From NCBI GenBank assembly GCA_032622095.1, contig CP136065.1, forward strand, positions 68,851,675 to 68,915,674: 64,000 nucleotides of DNA, given 5' to 3'. This DNA is from Siphonodentalium dalli. Lineage: Eukaryota; Mollusca; Scaphopoda; Gadilida; Siphonodentaliidae. Below are positions 24,030 to 34,974 of the stretch, one piece after another. The translations under genes were made by a program, and so were the position numbers. The notes beneath the pieces were generated by a model. The model was not told where the DNA came from. It was given only the letters and a program-made list of their open reading frames with translations, and did no database searches. How positions within the stretch are numbered: position 1 is the stretch's first letter; each line of letters begins with the position of its first letter.

Positions 24030-24406
24030 ATCAACCGCGGACGGGATATTTTGTCCGTTTGTGAGACTATCGTGCTTGCCACTCGCATTAATTATGTTGT
24101 TTTCAGGCCATAGCTTAGCGCTTTGTGTTTGACAAGGATCTCGCGTTTCACGACGACGAACGATTTGATTACCACCACAATGGCTGTTACCACTAATAGG
24201 TTAAAATTAAGGCCACATGTCGATCATAATTTAAGGACAAAATCTCAGAATCATCTTCAACATTGAGGAGCTGAGAAACGATCGCGAACTTATTATAATG
24301 TATTTTACGTTCCGCTGAAAATCGGAAACCGTAATCGTAACAACGAATATGGAAACACGACAACGAATAGAAAGAACACAAATTCTAGTGACGTCGTACC
24401 ATATTC
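24030..24406. mobile_element. Family K fragment
   Basis: It matches the right part of the element at 46814-47347: 'tcgtgcttgccactcgca', 'catagcttagcgctttgtg', 'ctgagaaacgatcgcgaact', 'aaagaacacaaattc'. The hAT element at 24415 interrupts it. Confidence 0.6.
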
Positions 24407-24414
24407 GTAATAAG

Positions 24415-25251
24415 CAGAGGCGGACTGGCCGATCGGGAGACCGGGAAAATTCCCGATGGGCCGGAGGCCGGGTTGGGCCGCAAATGAAACCGACGTGGGC
24501 CGCCACATGTGTTGTTTAACCAGCCTAATTGGCCAATCGTAATTTTGTCATTAAATGAACTTGTTAGCATCATATAACACCACGTAAGGACCCCGTTAAT
24601 ATCGAGATTTTAACGGTAACTCCCAGCTGTAAATCCCCCAAAAAATTCTCACGCACCCTCCCGGACCCTCCCCCTATTGAAATTTCCAACACAATAGGAA
24701 CGCTTCAGTTGAGGCCAGTCTAGATGCTAAGATTAGCGATTTTCTTGTATAGTTTTCAAAATTTTCTCACCCCGGGCCGAACAACCATGGACAGCCCGGT
24801 GTGTCCTGGTCTCTTGTCCGTAGCCGTGTGCATTTGTCTAGAGTTAGACCGCTGGATGTTAGAATTAGAATCATGCAATTTTTCAGGTAAAAATCTGAAT
24901 GGTCTCATATATACCGGGAATATATAGAACCATGGTTTATGAATATATATGATATTAGGCCAGAGCACTGAGGTGCAAGGGGGTGCAAATGGAAGTATGC
25001 AAAAACATGTATTTGGTATGATTCTGATTCAAGGGGGGGGGGGGGGTGTAAATTGAATTATGCAAAAACATGAAACATGTATTTGGTCTGATTCTGATTC
25101 AAGGGGGTGCAAATGGATTTTCCCAATGTGGACACCCCCTGAACAGAGACTTCACCCCATTCGGCGCTCTGCGCCTCGGCAACTGCCTTCGGCAGATGGG
25201 CCGGTATTATATTCATTTCCCGGGCCGGTTTTTTGGCCCAGTCCTCCTCTG
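24415..25251. mobile_element. Non-autonomous hAT element
   Basis: The left terminus CAGAGGCGGACTGGCC matches the widespread CAG-GCGGACTGGCC hAT end. The right terminus is GGCCCAGTCCTCCTCTG. A perfect 8-bp duplication GTAATAAG lies at 24407-24414 and 25252-25259. The 837-bp body has a long G tract near 25029, direct repeats with 'atgtatttggt', and a GC-rich right subterminus. No transposase sequence remains. The short open frames inside are spurious. Confidence 0.87.
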
Positions 25252-25458
25252 GTAATAAGTGTCTGCCGTCGTTCATTATTAATGACTAGCATGTAGTATC
25301 ATCTGCACTAAGCGGTAGCCCTTATTCTTCTAACGTTGTGAATCATGATGCACTGAACATTGACAACTGAATAAACTCCATATTATTATAAATAAGCATG
25401 TATCTTATTTTGATATAATAGTTGTTGGTCACCGGCCTCGAGTAGGAATATTTGTCAT

Positions 25459-25721
25459 TTAACCCTTTCTACAGTAAACACTCATTGACGAGAAGTTCCC
25501 TTATGAAGTTATGAAATATTCAGATAAATCCGTTTGTTGAACATATATTATCTGAACATTTCCCAGCAATGAATACAAATAATTTGGCTCTTTTATTATC
25601 GGTTGTTCTGTCTGTCGTCTGCTTTTAATAGCCGAACATCCCTCCAAATGAATAATAAACCGTTCCAATCTAGACGTTTATAACAGAATGGGAGAATCCA
25701 TTTAGTATAGAAATGGGTTAA
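25459..25721. mobile_element. TTAA-flanked MITE, family B, copy 1
   Basis: TTAACCCTTTCTACAGTA at the left and ATGGGTTAA at the right. It shares 'ctcattgacgagaagttccc', 'ttatctgaacatttcc' and 'gtctgtcgtctgctttta' with the copies at 41951-42226 and 53500-53749 (opposite strand). Confidence 0.8.
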
Positions 25722-26129
25722 TATGTCTCATCCGACCTGATACCAAATTAGTTAAAATTTCCTTACATGTACCAGCCAAATAAAACTTGAAAAATGCAAC
25801 AAACACCATCCGAAACAAACGACACAATGACCTACAATATATTACGATAACACTGAGCATATCGCCAGGAAAGTCGACTCAATATTTGCTGTTATTAATT
25901 AAATATGACATTTTTGTCCATCAGAACGCCATGTTATCGAACTATGTGAATATCGCTTCAAATTTGCCCTTAAACCGAGTAATATCATTTTACGACATCA
26001 CAAATCCGAGTAATATAGTTTTACGACATACCTAAATCTACTAAATAACGTGTACATGTCGATTTTTGTGACGTCACTCATATTTGGGAGTTACTAAGAG
26101 GCGATCTAATTAATAAATATGATATTACT

Positions 26130-26275
26130 TGGTTGGTTTGATATTATACGCCTGTTATCAGCCCTCGGTAACCTCATATGAGCATTCGCCGTCAGTCTCA
26201 GGCTGATATGAAGTTACTGTAGTTACATCGTGCTGATTTCGGGCCCAATATCAAGCCAACAGGTGATAGTGAACA
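26130..26275. repeat. Diverged foldback repeat related to 61268-61417
   Basis: 'ttacttggttggtttgatat', 'taacctcatatgagc', 'ctgatatgaagttactg' and 'ccaatatcaagccaac' repeat the arm and centre elements of the well-formed hairpin at 61268. The arms have decayed here. Confidence 0.5.
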
Positions 26276-26497
26276 TGGTGGGGTGGTGACAGATGTTCCA
26301 AACCTGATGCAACTCGTGTGGTCACACCTTAAAACTCAATGCTGCCTGGCAAAGTAAGAACACACTAGTGCAATTGGTTTTATGGAGTCACAATTGATGG
26401 GACATCTTTGTTTATTTTCTCGTCTTATCATTGGTGCATGCATGTTCTCCTAAAGCAATCGCTACCCAACTGACTCTCTGTTGGTATGTTACGCCTT

Positions 26498-27006
26498 TGA
26501 TCATGTCATGGATCTCTATATACGCCCGTAGATATCATGTTCCACCAATGCAAAACATGGGAACCTATTGTTGTTGGGAAAGGGAACTGGGGAAGAGTAC
26601 AACATTTAAAATACAATGTAGGTACTATATTTCTTAGTTATTACCTGTTCCTTAATATTGTATTTCATTAAAGGTGAAGGCCCCAACTCGAAATTGCACG
26701 ATTTAAGTGACTTTGTGAGCGATTTTGTTTTGCGTCGCTTACAATTATATAATTTCTCCCTGATAATTCAATGTTTATTGCGATATCACAAAGATAACAA
26801 AAAGCATCCAATCTCGAGCTGGGATCTCCCCCAAATGTGAAATAAATTATTGAGGAACAAAGAAATATATTCCCTGTCTTGTTTGTTCAATATTATAAAT
26901 TCCCCGTCAGAACGGGTCAAAACATCAAAAAGTTCCCATGTTTTTTAATGGTGGAATATGATCTCTATGGACGTACGCCGGAGTAGAGATTCATGACATG
27001 ATCTAT
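26498..27006. mobile_element. Family J MITE, complete copy
   Basis: About 80-bp terminal inverted repeats: 'tgatcatgtcatggatctct' with 'cgcccgtagatatcatgttcc'-type sequence at the left, and the mirrored 'gtagagattcatgacatgat' at the right. The whole is about 509 bp with no coding capacity. It ends about 350 bp upstream of the SLC9B2-type start codon, so it may lie in or near that gene's promoter. Confidence 0.75.
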
Positions 27007-27280
27007 ACAGTTCCGCCTCTGAAAAGGTTAGCCGGAAGCGGGATGGGATACACCCTCCATCTACAACCCATATTGCCAAATCCAAGCAGGGACACACTAA
27101 ACAAAACTGTATAGCAACATTTCTCACACATATATACCGTTGCTTTAAATAACGCCCATATGCCTATCTCACAGTGGAATATGATTCCAAACAAACAAAA
27201 CGTGATACTGTTTTATTCATCATATATAAAAATGTGGTAAGAATATATGCGTAGATCACATGACACCTCTCCCTTTGCAG

Positions 27281-27353
27281 GCTCCCGAAGATGCAGCAAT
27301 ACTGTCACTGAGGATAAGGTCAAATTCGATAGGACGCAGACGTTGCGGGCAAG
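27281..27353 (+). other. SLC9B2: Possible SLC9B2 5'-UTR exon part with a short uORF
   Basis: A strong acceptor-like sequence CTCTCCCTTTGCAG ends at 27280, so the start-codon exon may begin at 27281 behind an upstream non-coding exon. The stretch contains an upstream ATG (27291) opening a six-codon frame that stops at TGA before the main ATG. A conventional promoter starting here is the alternative. Confidence 0.4.
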
Positions 27354-27768
27354 ATGGCGGCACCAAATGGGACCGCCGGACGAAATAGCGATACTGACGA
27401 GCAAGTCAAACGGAATGAACAATATTCAAACGAGAAAGAATCGAAGAGCTCCTGTTGTTCCTGTTGTGATACAATCAAAGGCCCTTGTCATCGCTTCTGG
27501 AAACCAATCAGAACAAAACACAATCCGCTACCATACCAACCGTCTATATGGCAGAAGTTCCGTTTTGCGTTTATGTGTCCACCTCATGGATTGGTTGGGA
27601 CTTTGATAAAGCTCTCGCTCAGTTTCGTCTTGATATGGGGCGTCTTGGTGGTTATTACCGTTGATGATGCGCTTCCTGGGGGAAAGTTCTTCGCCTTGAT
27701 GGTTTTGTTCGTCGGTTGCGTGTTTGGAGGATATTTGGTTTCCCTGGTGCGACTTCCGCCGCTTCTTG
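27354..27768 (+). CDS. SLC9B2: SLC9B2-type Na+/H+ antiporter (NHA), exon 1
   Basis: First coding exon of a ten-exon gene for a sodium/proton antiporter of the SLC9B (NHA/NHEDC) branch of the CPA2 family. This is an integral membrane exchanger of Na+ or Li+ for H+, found on plasma or organelle membranes in animals. The ten exons sum to 1752 nt, 583 residues plus stop, against about 540 in human NHA2. Start context AAGATGG. Residues 1-60 are a hydrophilic N-terminus with a cysteine cluster (SCCSCC, residues 33-38), as in the vertebrate protein. Hydrophobic segments at about 80-103 and 112-131 are the first helices, separated by DDALPGGKFF, the counterpart of the conserved LPGG turn. The exon ends RLPPLL + one base at donor GTAAGT. 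It joins GTATGCTT at 34112 to give LLGMLIVGG, as in the family. Confidence 0.95.
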
Positions 27769-29269
27769 GTAAGTGTCATTTTAACATTTACTGCCCTTGA
27801 TCACCGACTCACTGACAAATAGCCACAACAACAACATGTGTGATTTGATTGGGAGACGATACCCTACACGTGGGCTTATTCGTTCGTGATCACACGGACA
27901 CTGCGTCCCCCATAAACAAAAATAATTCTCATTAAATTACTTCCCGCAACACCGATTTTAATTCATTAGCAGCTGTGTGCCAGGGAAAGGAGACTCGTTG
28001 AAATTGGTAACTTGTACTCCGATTCCCTGGTACTCACACCATTGTGTACCAAATTTCTGTGTCACATAAAATGACACGTATATATAGGTTGGTCAAAATA
28101 AGTTCAAACAAAAACAGACCAGATCCTCCTGGTAGCATAGTCTGGTCCATAAAATCAGTTTGTGTGTGAAGTTGGAGTACCGGAGCTAATAGAGTGACAA
28201 GGACATAAATAATGCAATCGAGGCCATGAAAATTTATGGCTGTCAAAACGGCCACAACTCAAAGCCATGACGAAATCAACATATTGGAAAACCACATAGA
28301 AATGAAAATACGTTTTGGTAATTTATAAGTATGTTGTTAAATATCTTTAACTGTACACCTATCATTATAACAGATCAATGTGCATGATTTATCTGTCACT
28401 GCAACGTAAGTTAAACCCAATGATTTAAGTCTTAATAGTTCCTGGTTTTCTGTTTAGAATGCATCCAGCAATCGGGCCAAAAATATAATTTCGGGCATGC
28501 AACACTAGAAGTACTGTTTCGCCACACATTGCGTGGTAGTTTCGTTTGGAATGTTGCACACACTTGCGGTATAAATACTATTTTTTTCCAGTTTTTTCCG
28601 GAATTTTCAACACTCTCCGTGATAATAAACCATACACGTATGTCAAAATGTTGATCATACTCTTCACCTCATCTCACCAGATCAAAGAGACGGTACATCG
28701 TACATTTGATTTAAGAATAATTTTCATGCCGCTACCAAACTGGTTTCTTAGAAGACACATTTGTTCAAATTACTTCAGTCGGTACTTTACAACGGGAATA
28801 TGCTACCACGCAATGCACACTATTAGTTTTCATAATCTTGTTGTTTGAAAATATCTTACCATTGCCACCTACGTACTATACTTGGGCTAAATATCAGGTT
28901 ATCAACATTTAAAGCCATTATCTCTGCGTTGACCATTCACTCAATGTTGCTATTTATGGTTTTGTGTATATCAGATATGCGTAACATTATCGAAAAGGTG
29001 TAAACACGGCGATGCGGCTGCAGAAAACCTAGTACGTTTCGCGTATATGTGGCCTTAGTGAATATACGCAAATATAATAGTTTGATGTACAAAGTCAGTC
29101 TCTGCCACATAGTATGTAGATAATTTTGGTCAAGTTGAGAAGATAGTTTATGGTACTCCTTTGTGTTTTGATAAATTGCGTTCATAGTATACCACCATTC
29201 ATTATTGTGATAAAAGCGAAATATTCGCGTTTCACCACTTGATCGGAGGCAACTATGACAACTATTTTA

Positions 29270-29960
29270 AGACACGGGCAATAGGATGTACACATTTTAC
29301 CCAGTACTTTATGAATAGCACTCATGCTGTTCTATAGTAGTGAATTTTGACAGATTTGATGTTGTACATATAAAAATATATGGTCGGTCACATTCCTGAG
29401 ACTGCTCTGAGTACATATATTCCTGCTTCTAGAAAAGAACACATAATCAATACATCCCTATTATATCCCATTTAACTGTTTAATTACACATACATCACAC
29501 GATTCAAGATAAACAGTACAGATAAAACTGCGTTCATTTTCTATTTCTGGGCGCCCGTATACATTAGAGAGAATTCGTATATATCTTTTCAAAAGTTTCC
29601 CTTATACTCTGAAATAATTCTTCATCACATATATAATGGGAGAGTTTATTGGCTCATATAGGACTATCTATTCAAATTTCCACACATTGTAAATTTCATT
29701 CGATTTTGTCCATTTTGGCGGTCATTTTGGGATAGACATTATATCGATATGGTTTGCGACTAAGCATTGTTTGTGTGTATTTTATTTTATTACTAATTTG
29801 GTATTAGTTGGTGCATCTACCACATACATTAAGAATTTTTCGGTACCAACTGCCAGCATGGAGGCCATCTTTGATTACAAAAGAACGCTTAATGCGGATT
29901 TTAGCGGATTTTGGTTATGTTATAGAGGATATATTCCTATTCAAAATGGAATAAAAACCG
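29270..29960 (+). repeat. Diverged copy of the 62139-63234 element
   Basis: It shares the order of 'ttctatagtagtgaatttt', 'ggtcggtcacattc', 'ctgcttctagaaaagaacac', 'gtccattttggcggtcattt' and 'gcggattttagcggatttt' with 62490-63135. The terminal repeats seen in the right-hand copy are not recognisable here. Confidence 0.65.
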
Positions 29961-30713
29961 ACTTAGTAAAAAAAAAAAATTCTAGGTTGCCACTAACATT
30001 TGAGTTTATCGATCAGACTCTTGTAGACTAACACTCTATTTAGAATGTGCGCGGTACTGACTCAATATGACTTGATCTACATGCGCGAATAAATTATCAA
30101 AGGAATTAATGGTTTGCATGTTAACAAGAGACACACATCCAAATGGAATTCCATCTATTTGTAAGGATGTTTTTGTATAATAAAGCTGTTTGTTGAATTT
30201 ATTAACAGAATATATCATTTCAAATGAGCGGAAGGAAGTCAAACTCGGCTGCTCGCGCATTAGCTGGAATCAAACTCTCGTCATCCATTTGCTAATGTAT
30301 GAGTTAATTCTCTCCGATATGCTGAAGAACACGATGACATCACTGCCTTGAATTCAAACTGATATGATCTGATCAATGGTGACTACTAATTTATGGACCT
30401 GCTGTATATTATAGGCCTACCAGCGCAATGTGCGTAGTATAATATTTTGATGCTTGTATGGACACCGAGTGTAAATTTAGTGAAGCTGAGTAATTTGGGC
30501 ACCGGTATGCTGTTCCCTTTGGCTATATACTGTCATTATTCATGGATTATGCAGTATAATATATACGTATAACCGTTGTTTACTATTATACTGAATATAC
30601 ACGTGCACATGTTGTTCTGGGTGTTACCGCTTAAAGCCACTTGGCGGTTTGCACTCCAAAATACACATATCGCTTGTGAATTTTTCCCGGTATCGAAATA
30701 GGTCGATACATAC

Positions 30714-31114
30714 TTAACCCTTTACCCAATAAAACGGCCAAAACCGGCCAAATAAAGCTTCAACAGCCTAAAATATCTTCGGTCTGTCTCAATAGAACCA
30801 TACAAATATGGATATCATTGGAACCGGCTCCTTGACCACATTGTGATAGTTACAGTTATGCCCTGTGCCAATGCATTCTCTTATATATGCGAGTCGACCA
30901 TAGGTCGCCTCGCATATATAAGAGAATGCATTGGCCTAAAAAAAAATCTTTTTTTAACACTTTTTACCATTTTTTCTTACATTCTTTAACAATTTTATAA
31001 TTTTTAATGTGTTAAGCCAATGCATTCTCTTATATATGCGAGGCGACCTATGGTCGACTCGCAAATATAAGAGAATGCATTGGCACAGGGCCCTTCTGTT
31101 GGGTAAAGGGTTAA
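30714..31114. mobile_element. TTAA-flanked MITE, family A, copy 2
   Basis: Nearly identical to 2954-3354, with the same terminal repeat CCCTTTACCCAA and 69-bp palindromes at 30867-30935 and 31016-31084. It is inserted at a TTAA within the family D element; uninserted relatives have 'atacttgaactacc'-like sequence at this point. Confidence 0.88.
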
Positions 31115-31176
31115 ACTACCTTTCCACGAGCATTATATATATGTATCACACAAAGACGCATTGAAGTCACATAAAA

Positions 31177-32018
31177 CAGGGTTTCCGCTATACCGGCAGG
31201 GGGTCCCCTTGACGGCCCTTTCCCCTCACCAAGTTTTCCCCTCCTGCCATACACCAGGACATACTGCATGTCTATAAAGGTATAAAGATGTTTAAAACTT
31301 CTGAATTTTGTTGGAATAGTACTAAGGAATTTTTAAAGGTGAATTTATTTGATATCTTGTGAGTGTACACACTCTAAACGCGTTATTAAATTGAAACATG
31401 AAGTGATCGGAGCTGACATCACTAGAAGCTATGCCTTTGAGGCTGGTTAGTTACATTGCGGTTAGTACCCGGTTATGTTATGCAAACGAACAGTATTTTA
31501 ATCATACCTGTCATGTTTTATACTGCAAAATATACCATTCACTTTGTAATAGAGCGAGAGAAAAATGTGGGAGTAGCCGCACTGGACACCAAGGCATCTT
31601 ACCACTGCCCACAATGAATACTCGTCGGCCAGATATGTAATCAGCCTTAACATATTCCGATTACGTTATGCATCCAAAATATCTGCTGGGTCTTCAACAG
31701 TGAGTCTTTTAACATTAACGAGCATGTTTAACTCAGGATCCAAATTACTGGTGTTCTGTACATGTACTTCGTAAATTAATTTATATCTAATAAATTTACT
31801 AGTTTTAAAGTTACAGGTACGTGTATAAGGTTTGATAGCTTGACACTTGGGCAGAAATGGAACAAAACAATCTGCCATTTCTACTCTCACACGATTCTAT
31901 TGGCCGATATAACGAAAGTAATTCAACCAGTGCTGAAAGTAAAACAGGTTACTTCTACCTGGATTTTCCCCCTTGATGGCTACATGCCCCATTCCCCTAC
32001 CCCCTAGCGGAAACCCTG
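31177..32018. mobile_element. CAGGGTTTCCGC-ended element (hAT-like)
   Basis: Terminal repeats are CAGGGTTTCCGCTA on the left and TAGCGGAAACCCTG on the right, flanked by CATAAAA direct repeats (31170-31176 and 32019-32025). CAGGG ends and a 7-8 bp duplication suggest hAT. An open frame on the minus strand (31666-31890) matches nothing I recognise. Loose 'gcggaaaccctg' ends elsewhere (near 9416 and 5738) may be remnants of the same family. Confidence 0.75.
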
Positions 32019-33012
32019 CATAAAACATATTTTGAACACGATGTTTAGGTCCCAAACAAAAACAGTCATTTGCACGGCATGGAACAGAACAGAAAATAGC
32101 GCTCCGTGTTATAGTCTATTCCTGATATGGTAGAAATAAAGAGCGTTTGTTTCACTGTTGTGCGAAAAATTGAAACAGATGGAAAATGGCTGTGTCCACG
32201 GGAAGTATTTTTTTTAAGAGGATATGAAGCCGGTATATAAATATTTCGCGTATTTGTCAACATATCTATCCGAATTACGTATACATAATTTGGAAGCTCG
32301 AATGAGCCATGTCCGTTTAATTAGTCCACGTTTTGTTCGACGTAAATTAGCTCAAACGATTTCGACGGTTTAACCAGTATATAAAGTCGCCATCTTGTTT
32401 GCGGAGATAATCCTTACTTCATACTTTAACCAGTATACATTACCCCGATACCGAATGCACTATCTGTATTTCGTCGAAGGAAACTTGGACTACCGTTTAA
32501 TTAGTTTCTGTCAGTCTCTCTGTGTCGTGGGCATCGATGCAGCTAGATATGAACTTAGATGCATCACATGCATCAGTTTCTTCTAACGTATTGTGCTCTT
32601 TGTGCCAATAGGGCACCTTAGACGTGATCGCAACTATATAAAGGTTTTAACATTTCCCACAACCAATGTCTATAAATCAGGTGACAGGGTCGTAACTGTG
32701 GGATTGTAATTTGTAACCTACATGTATGGGATAGATTGTATCTATGGGATTGTAACCCAGATCACATGTCATATTGAAATTTACAGCGAACATTATGACT
32801 GCTATAAATGGGCACAAATGTAATTATGATGTACCACACATCAGGTACCACTCTACCCGGTATATGGTTTAGTAAAGAAACTGCCCGGATTATAGTCATG
32901 TGACTGCATATATAGTTATCTGATCCAGAAGTAATTACAGCTCGATCAGCTTTCGTGAATAGTGACTTGACAATTACATTGTATAGCTGCACGTCATTAC
33001 ATTGAATGTATA

Positions 33013-33221
33013 GTTAACCCTTTCATGGCTGGAGCTGCGCTGGTGCAGCATTAACGATCCTGTGCCAATGCACAAGAGAATGTACGATCAAGGTAAATAT
33101 TGTTAGGCAAATGCTTTCTCTTATATAAGCGAGGCTCCATATAGGAGATTGAACTATATAATAGAATGCATTGGCGCAGGGTTTCGCAAAATTTCAGGAG
33201 CTCCAGTCATGGGAGGGTTAA
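33013..33221. mobile_element. TTAA MITE with a decayed 69-bp-type palindrome
   Basis: TTAACCCTTTCATGGCTGGA at the left and the complement of TTAACCCTCCCATGACTGGA at the right. Inside, 'ccaatgcacaagagaatg' and 'tctcttatataagcgag' are degenerate pieces of the palindrome found in family A. Confidence 0.75.
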
Positions 33222-33454
33222 CTTATACGTCCATGCCGGAGGGAGCAACGAATGCGTGCAACGTGCACCCAGCATCTGGTTGTCGAGGACAATTGCTACA
33301 GATTATAAACCTCATCTTAAAGGGGTACTGTACACTAAAATCCGGCCATTTATGGGACCATCTCATTTTATACATGATATAATTACGCAACAAATGAATG
33401 AATTTGAGCCATGGATTAGTGCACAAAACACCCGTGTGCTCTGTGAACAATGCA

Positions 33455-33530
33455 AACAGCATGGCAATTGTAATGATAATGAATTTATGACTCCAGTCAT
33501 AAATTCATTTTCATTATAATTGCCATGTTG
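33455..33530. repeat. Short hairpin, ~33-bp arms
   Basis: 'catggcaattgtaatgataa' + 'tgaatttatgact' folds onto its near-perfect complement, which ends 'attgccatgttg'. Confidence 0.75.
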
Positions 33531-33784
33531 TTTATATCAGGACTATATGATGACCATAAGCACACCTTATTGTTTCATGCTGAAGAAAACTTTTTTCCCG
33601 ACTTATATATCCAATGAATGGAATAACACTTTCCGGGGCATATACAGTTGATATACAAGTGTTGCGTGTAAATTCAATGATTATGTCGATCTCTGCAACC
33701 GGGTCGTTAGATCTTAACATTACTGGGTAAAATTTGCGACTTCAAAACCTTTAATATATATTGAACTATATAAATGACACATGC

Positions 33785-34070
33785 TGACACAGGGTCCCTT
33801 CGGGAGCCTTTATTCGGCGTCGGAGGGGCCTCTGCCCCTGCATTGTGACCCCTTTGTACATTATAGAGACCTACGCATGTGTGCCCGAGACAGAGTCTTA
33901 TTTGACCACGGCCCCTTTGTGAGCTTTTTGATCGTTTTTTTTTTCAAATCGCCGTTATAACATCCGCTAGGTTACCCCGAATCGCCGCACCAAATTTGGT
34001 TGAAATCGATATTGTCTGACTCTTGGTTTGATTGTTATCAAACTTACTCCACTATACATGTATGATCTAT
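33785..34070 (-). mobile_element. Compact Helitron-like remnant
   Basis: On the minus strand a 5'-side block 'gatttcaaccaaatttggtg' (shared with 58335-58360) is followed by a 3' side with 'cccctccg' and a GCTCCCGAAGGGACC hairpin about 10 nt before a decayed terminus (CATG in place of CTAG). The hairpin region parallels the better-preserved end at 63833. It ends about 40 bp before exon 2. Confidence 0.45.
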
Positions 34071-34111
34071 AATTCTTGATTTCGTTTAAAATTTCTACTT
34101 GCAATTTTAAG

Positions 34112-34199
34112 GTATGCTTATCGTTGGTGGTATGCTGAGAAATGTTCCGAAGATTGCTATAGCACCCGATATCACAACCGAGTGGTCACAAGCTCTAAG
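34112..34199 (+). CDS. SLC9B2: SLC9B2-type antiporter, exon 2
   Basis: Residues 139-168, reading GMLIVGGMLRNVPKIAI and then a TTEWSQALR end. This is the conserved 'G-M-L-x-x-G-x-x-x-R-N-(V/I)-P' helix and the loop that follows it in animal NHA proteins. The acceptor is TTTTAAG, and the donor AG|GTAATT splits an arginine codon completed by G at 38298. The donor-side 30 bp is repeated in degenerate form several times in the next 400 bp (see 34168-34600). Reading through the real donor would hit TAA at once. Confidence 0.93.
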
Positions 34200-34600
34200 G
34201 TAATTCAACTATAATCGATATCATTTACATATCAGAATCAAGTGGCCACAAGCTCTGGGGTAAGACAACAATAATATCGCATGTCACAACCTATAGTGGT
34301 CCCAAGATATCAGATATGACATATACACCATCGCATGTCGCAATTGGGTGGTCACAATCTCTAAGGTATAAGACAATCATACATTTTGTAACCATTCGGT
34401 TGTGATATGCGGTATTATTATTATATTATCGCATATCACAACCGAATGGTCATAAAATGTATGCTTATCGCATATCGCAACCGAGTGGTCCCCAGACAAG
34501 ACATCTATACCATCATATGTCATAACCGGGTGGGCACAAGCTCTAAGGTAAGACAACAAGAAATTATGTGAGAACTCGATCGGTTGTGATATGCGACATT
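34168..34600 (+). repeat. Degenerate tandem copies of the exon 2 end and donor
   Basis: The exon end ATCACAACCGAGTGGTCACA + AGCTCTAAG|GTAA is followed by look-alikes at about 34228-34259, 34278-34305, 34333-34365, 34430-34458, 34468-34497 and 34514-34546, with inverted ones near 34385 and 34572. Those ending at 34259, 34365 and 34546 are followed directly by donor-like GTAAGA, GTATAA and GTAAGA. Confidence 0.85.
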
Positions 34601-34974
34601 ATTATAATGCAAATCACACGCAATGAATGTACCTGGAATTCACTGGTTTTAACACTGGTTTTTACAACAATAACACCAGATTACATGCTCATAATTACGT
34701 TGGGGTTCGATTTGGTGTTTATAGTTGGTATTTATGCAGGTTTATTTCGCATCAGAAAGTACATATATTAATATGATTGAAGCAGATTGTGATAGAATTG
34801 TTTCAAGCCATTTATTTTTTATCAATAAACAGTAATAATGGTGTAGACTAAATTGTATGGAAGGATGGCACATATATTTAGTGACCCGTAAAATAGATAA
34901 TATAACAGCATTTGAAACAAGAGTGAACATGGTATTCCTAATACAAAAATTAGTAAAATAGCTTTAAAAAGTGT

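Larger units (their letters stand above)
30631..32320 (+). mobile_element. Family D TTAA MITE carrying two younger insertions
   Basis: The outer TTAA ends are at 30631-30634 and 32317-32320. The host element matches 37846-38267 in three pieces: 30631-30713, 31115-31176 and 32019-32320. Inserted into it are a family A MITE at a TTAA site (30714-31114) and an 842-bp element (31177-32018) flanked by CATAAAA. Removing both restores the family D order, which dates the insertions relative to each other and to the host. Confidence 0.8.
27769..34111 (+). other. SLC9B2: SLC9B2 intron 1 (6.3 kb)
   Basis: Bounded by GTAAGT and TTTTAAG. Positions 27769-29269 show no recognised feature. Further right are a MITE-like repeat, a nested transposon cluster (30631-32320), a TTAA element, a hairpin and a Helitron-like piece just before exon 2. 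No unaccounted exon is needed. Confidence 0.85.

Noticed and set aside
31666-31890. 74-codon minus-strand frame inside the CAGGG-ended element, considered as a transposase remnant
   Set aside because: No hAT or other transposase motif can be seen. Left unassigned.
33149-33519. 117-codon plus-strand frame
   Set aside because: It starts inside a TTAA MITE and runs through a hairpin in an SLC9B2 intron. There is no recognisable domain.
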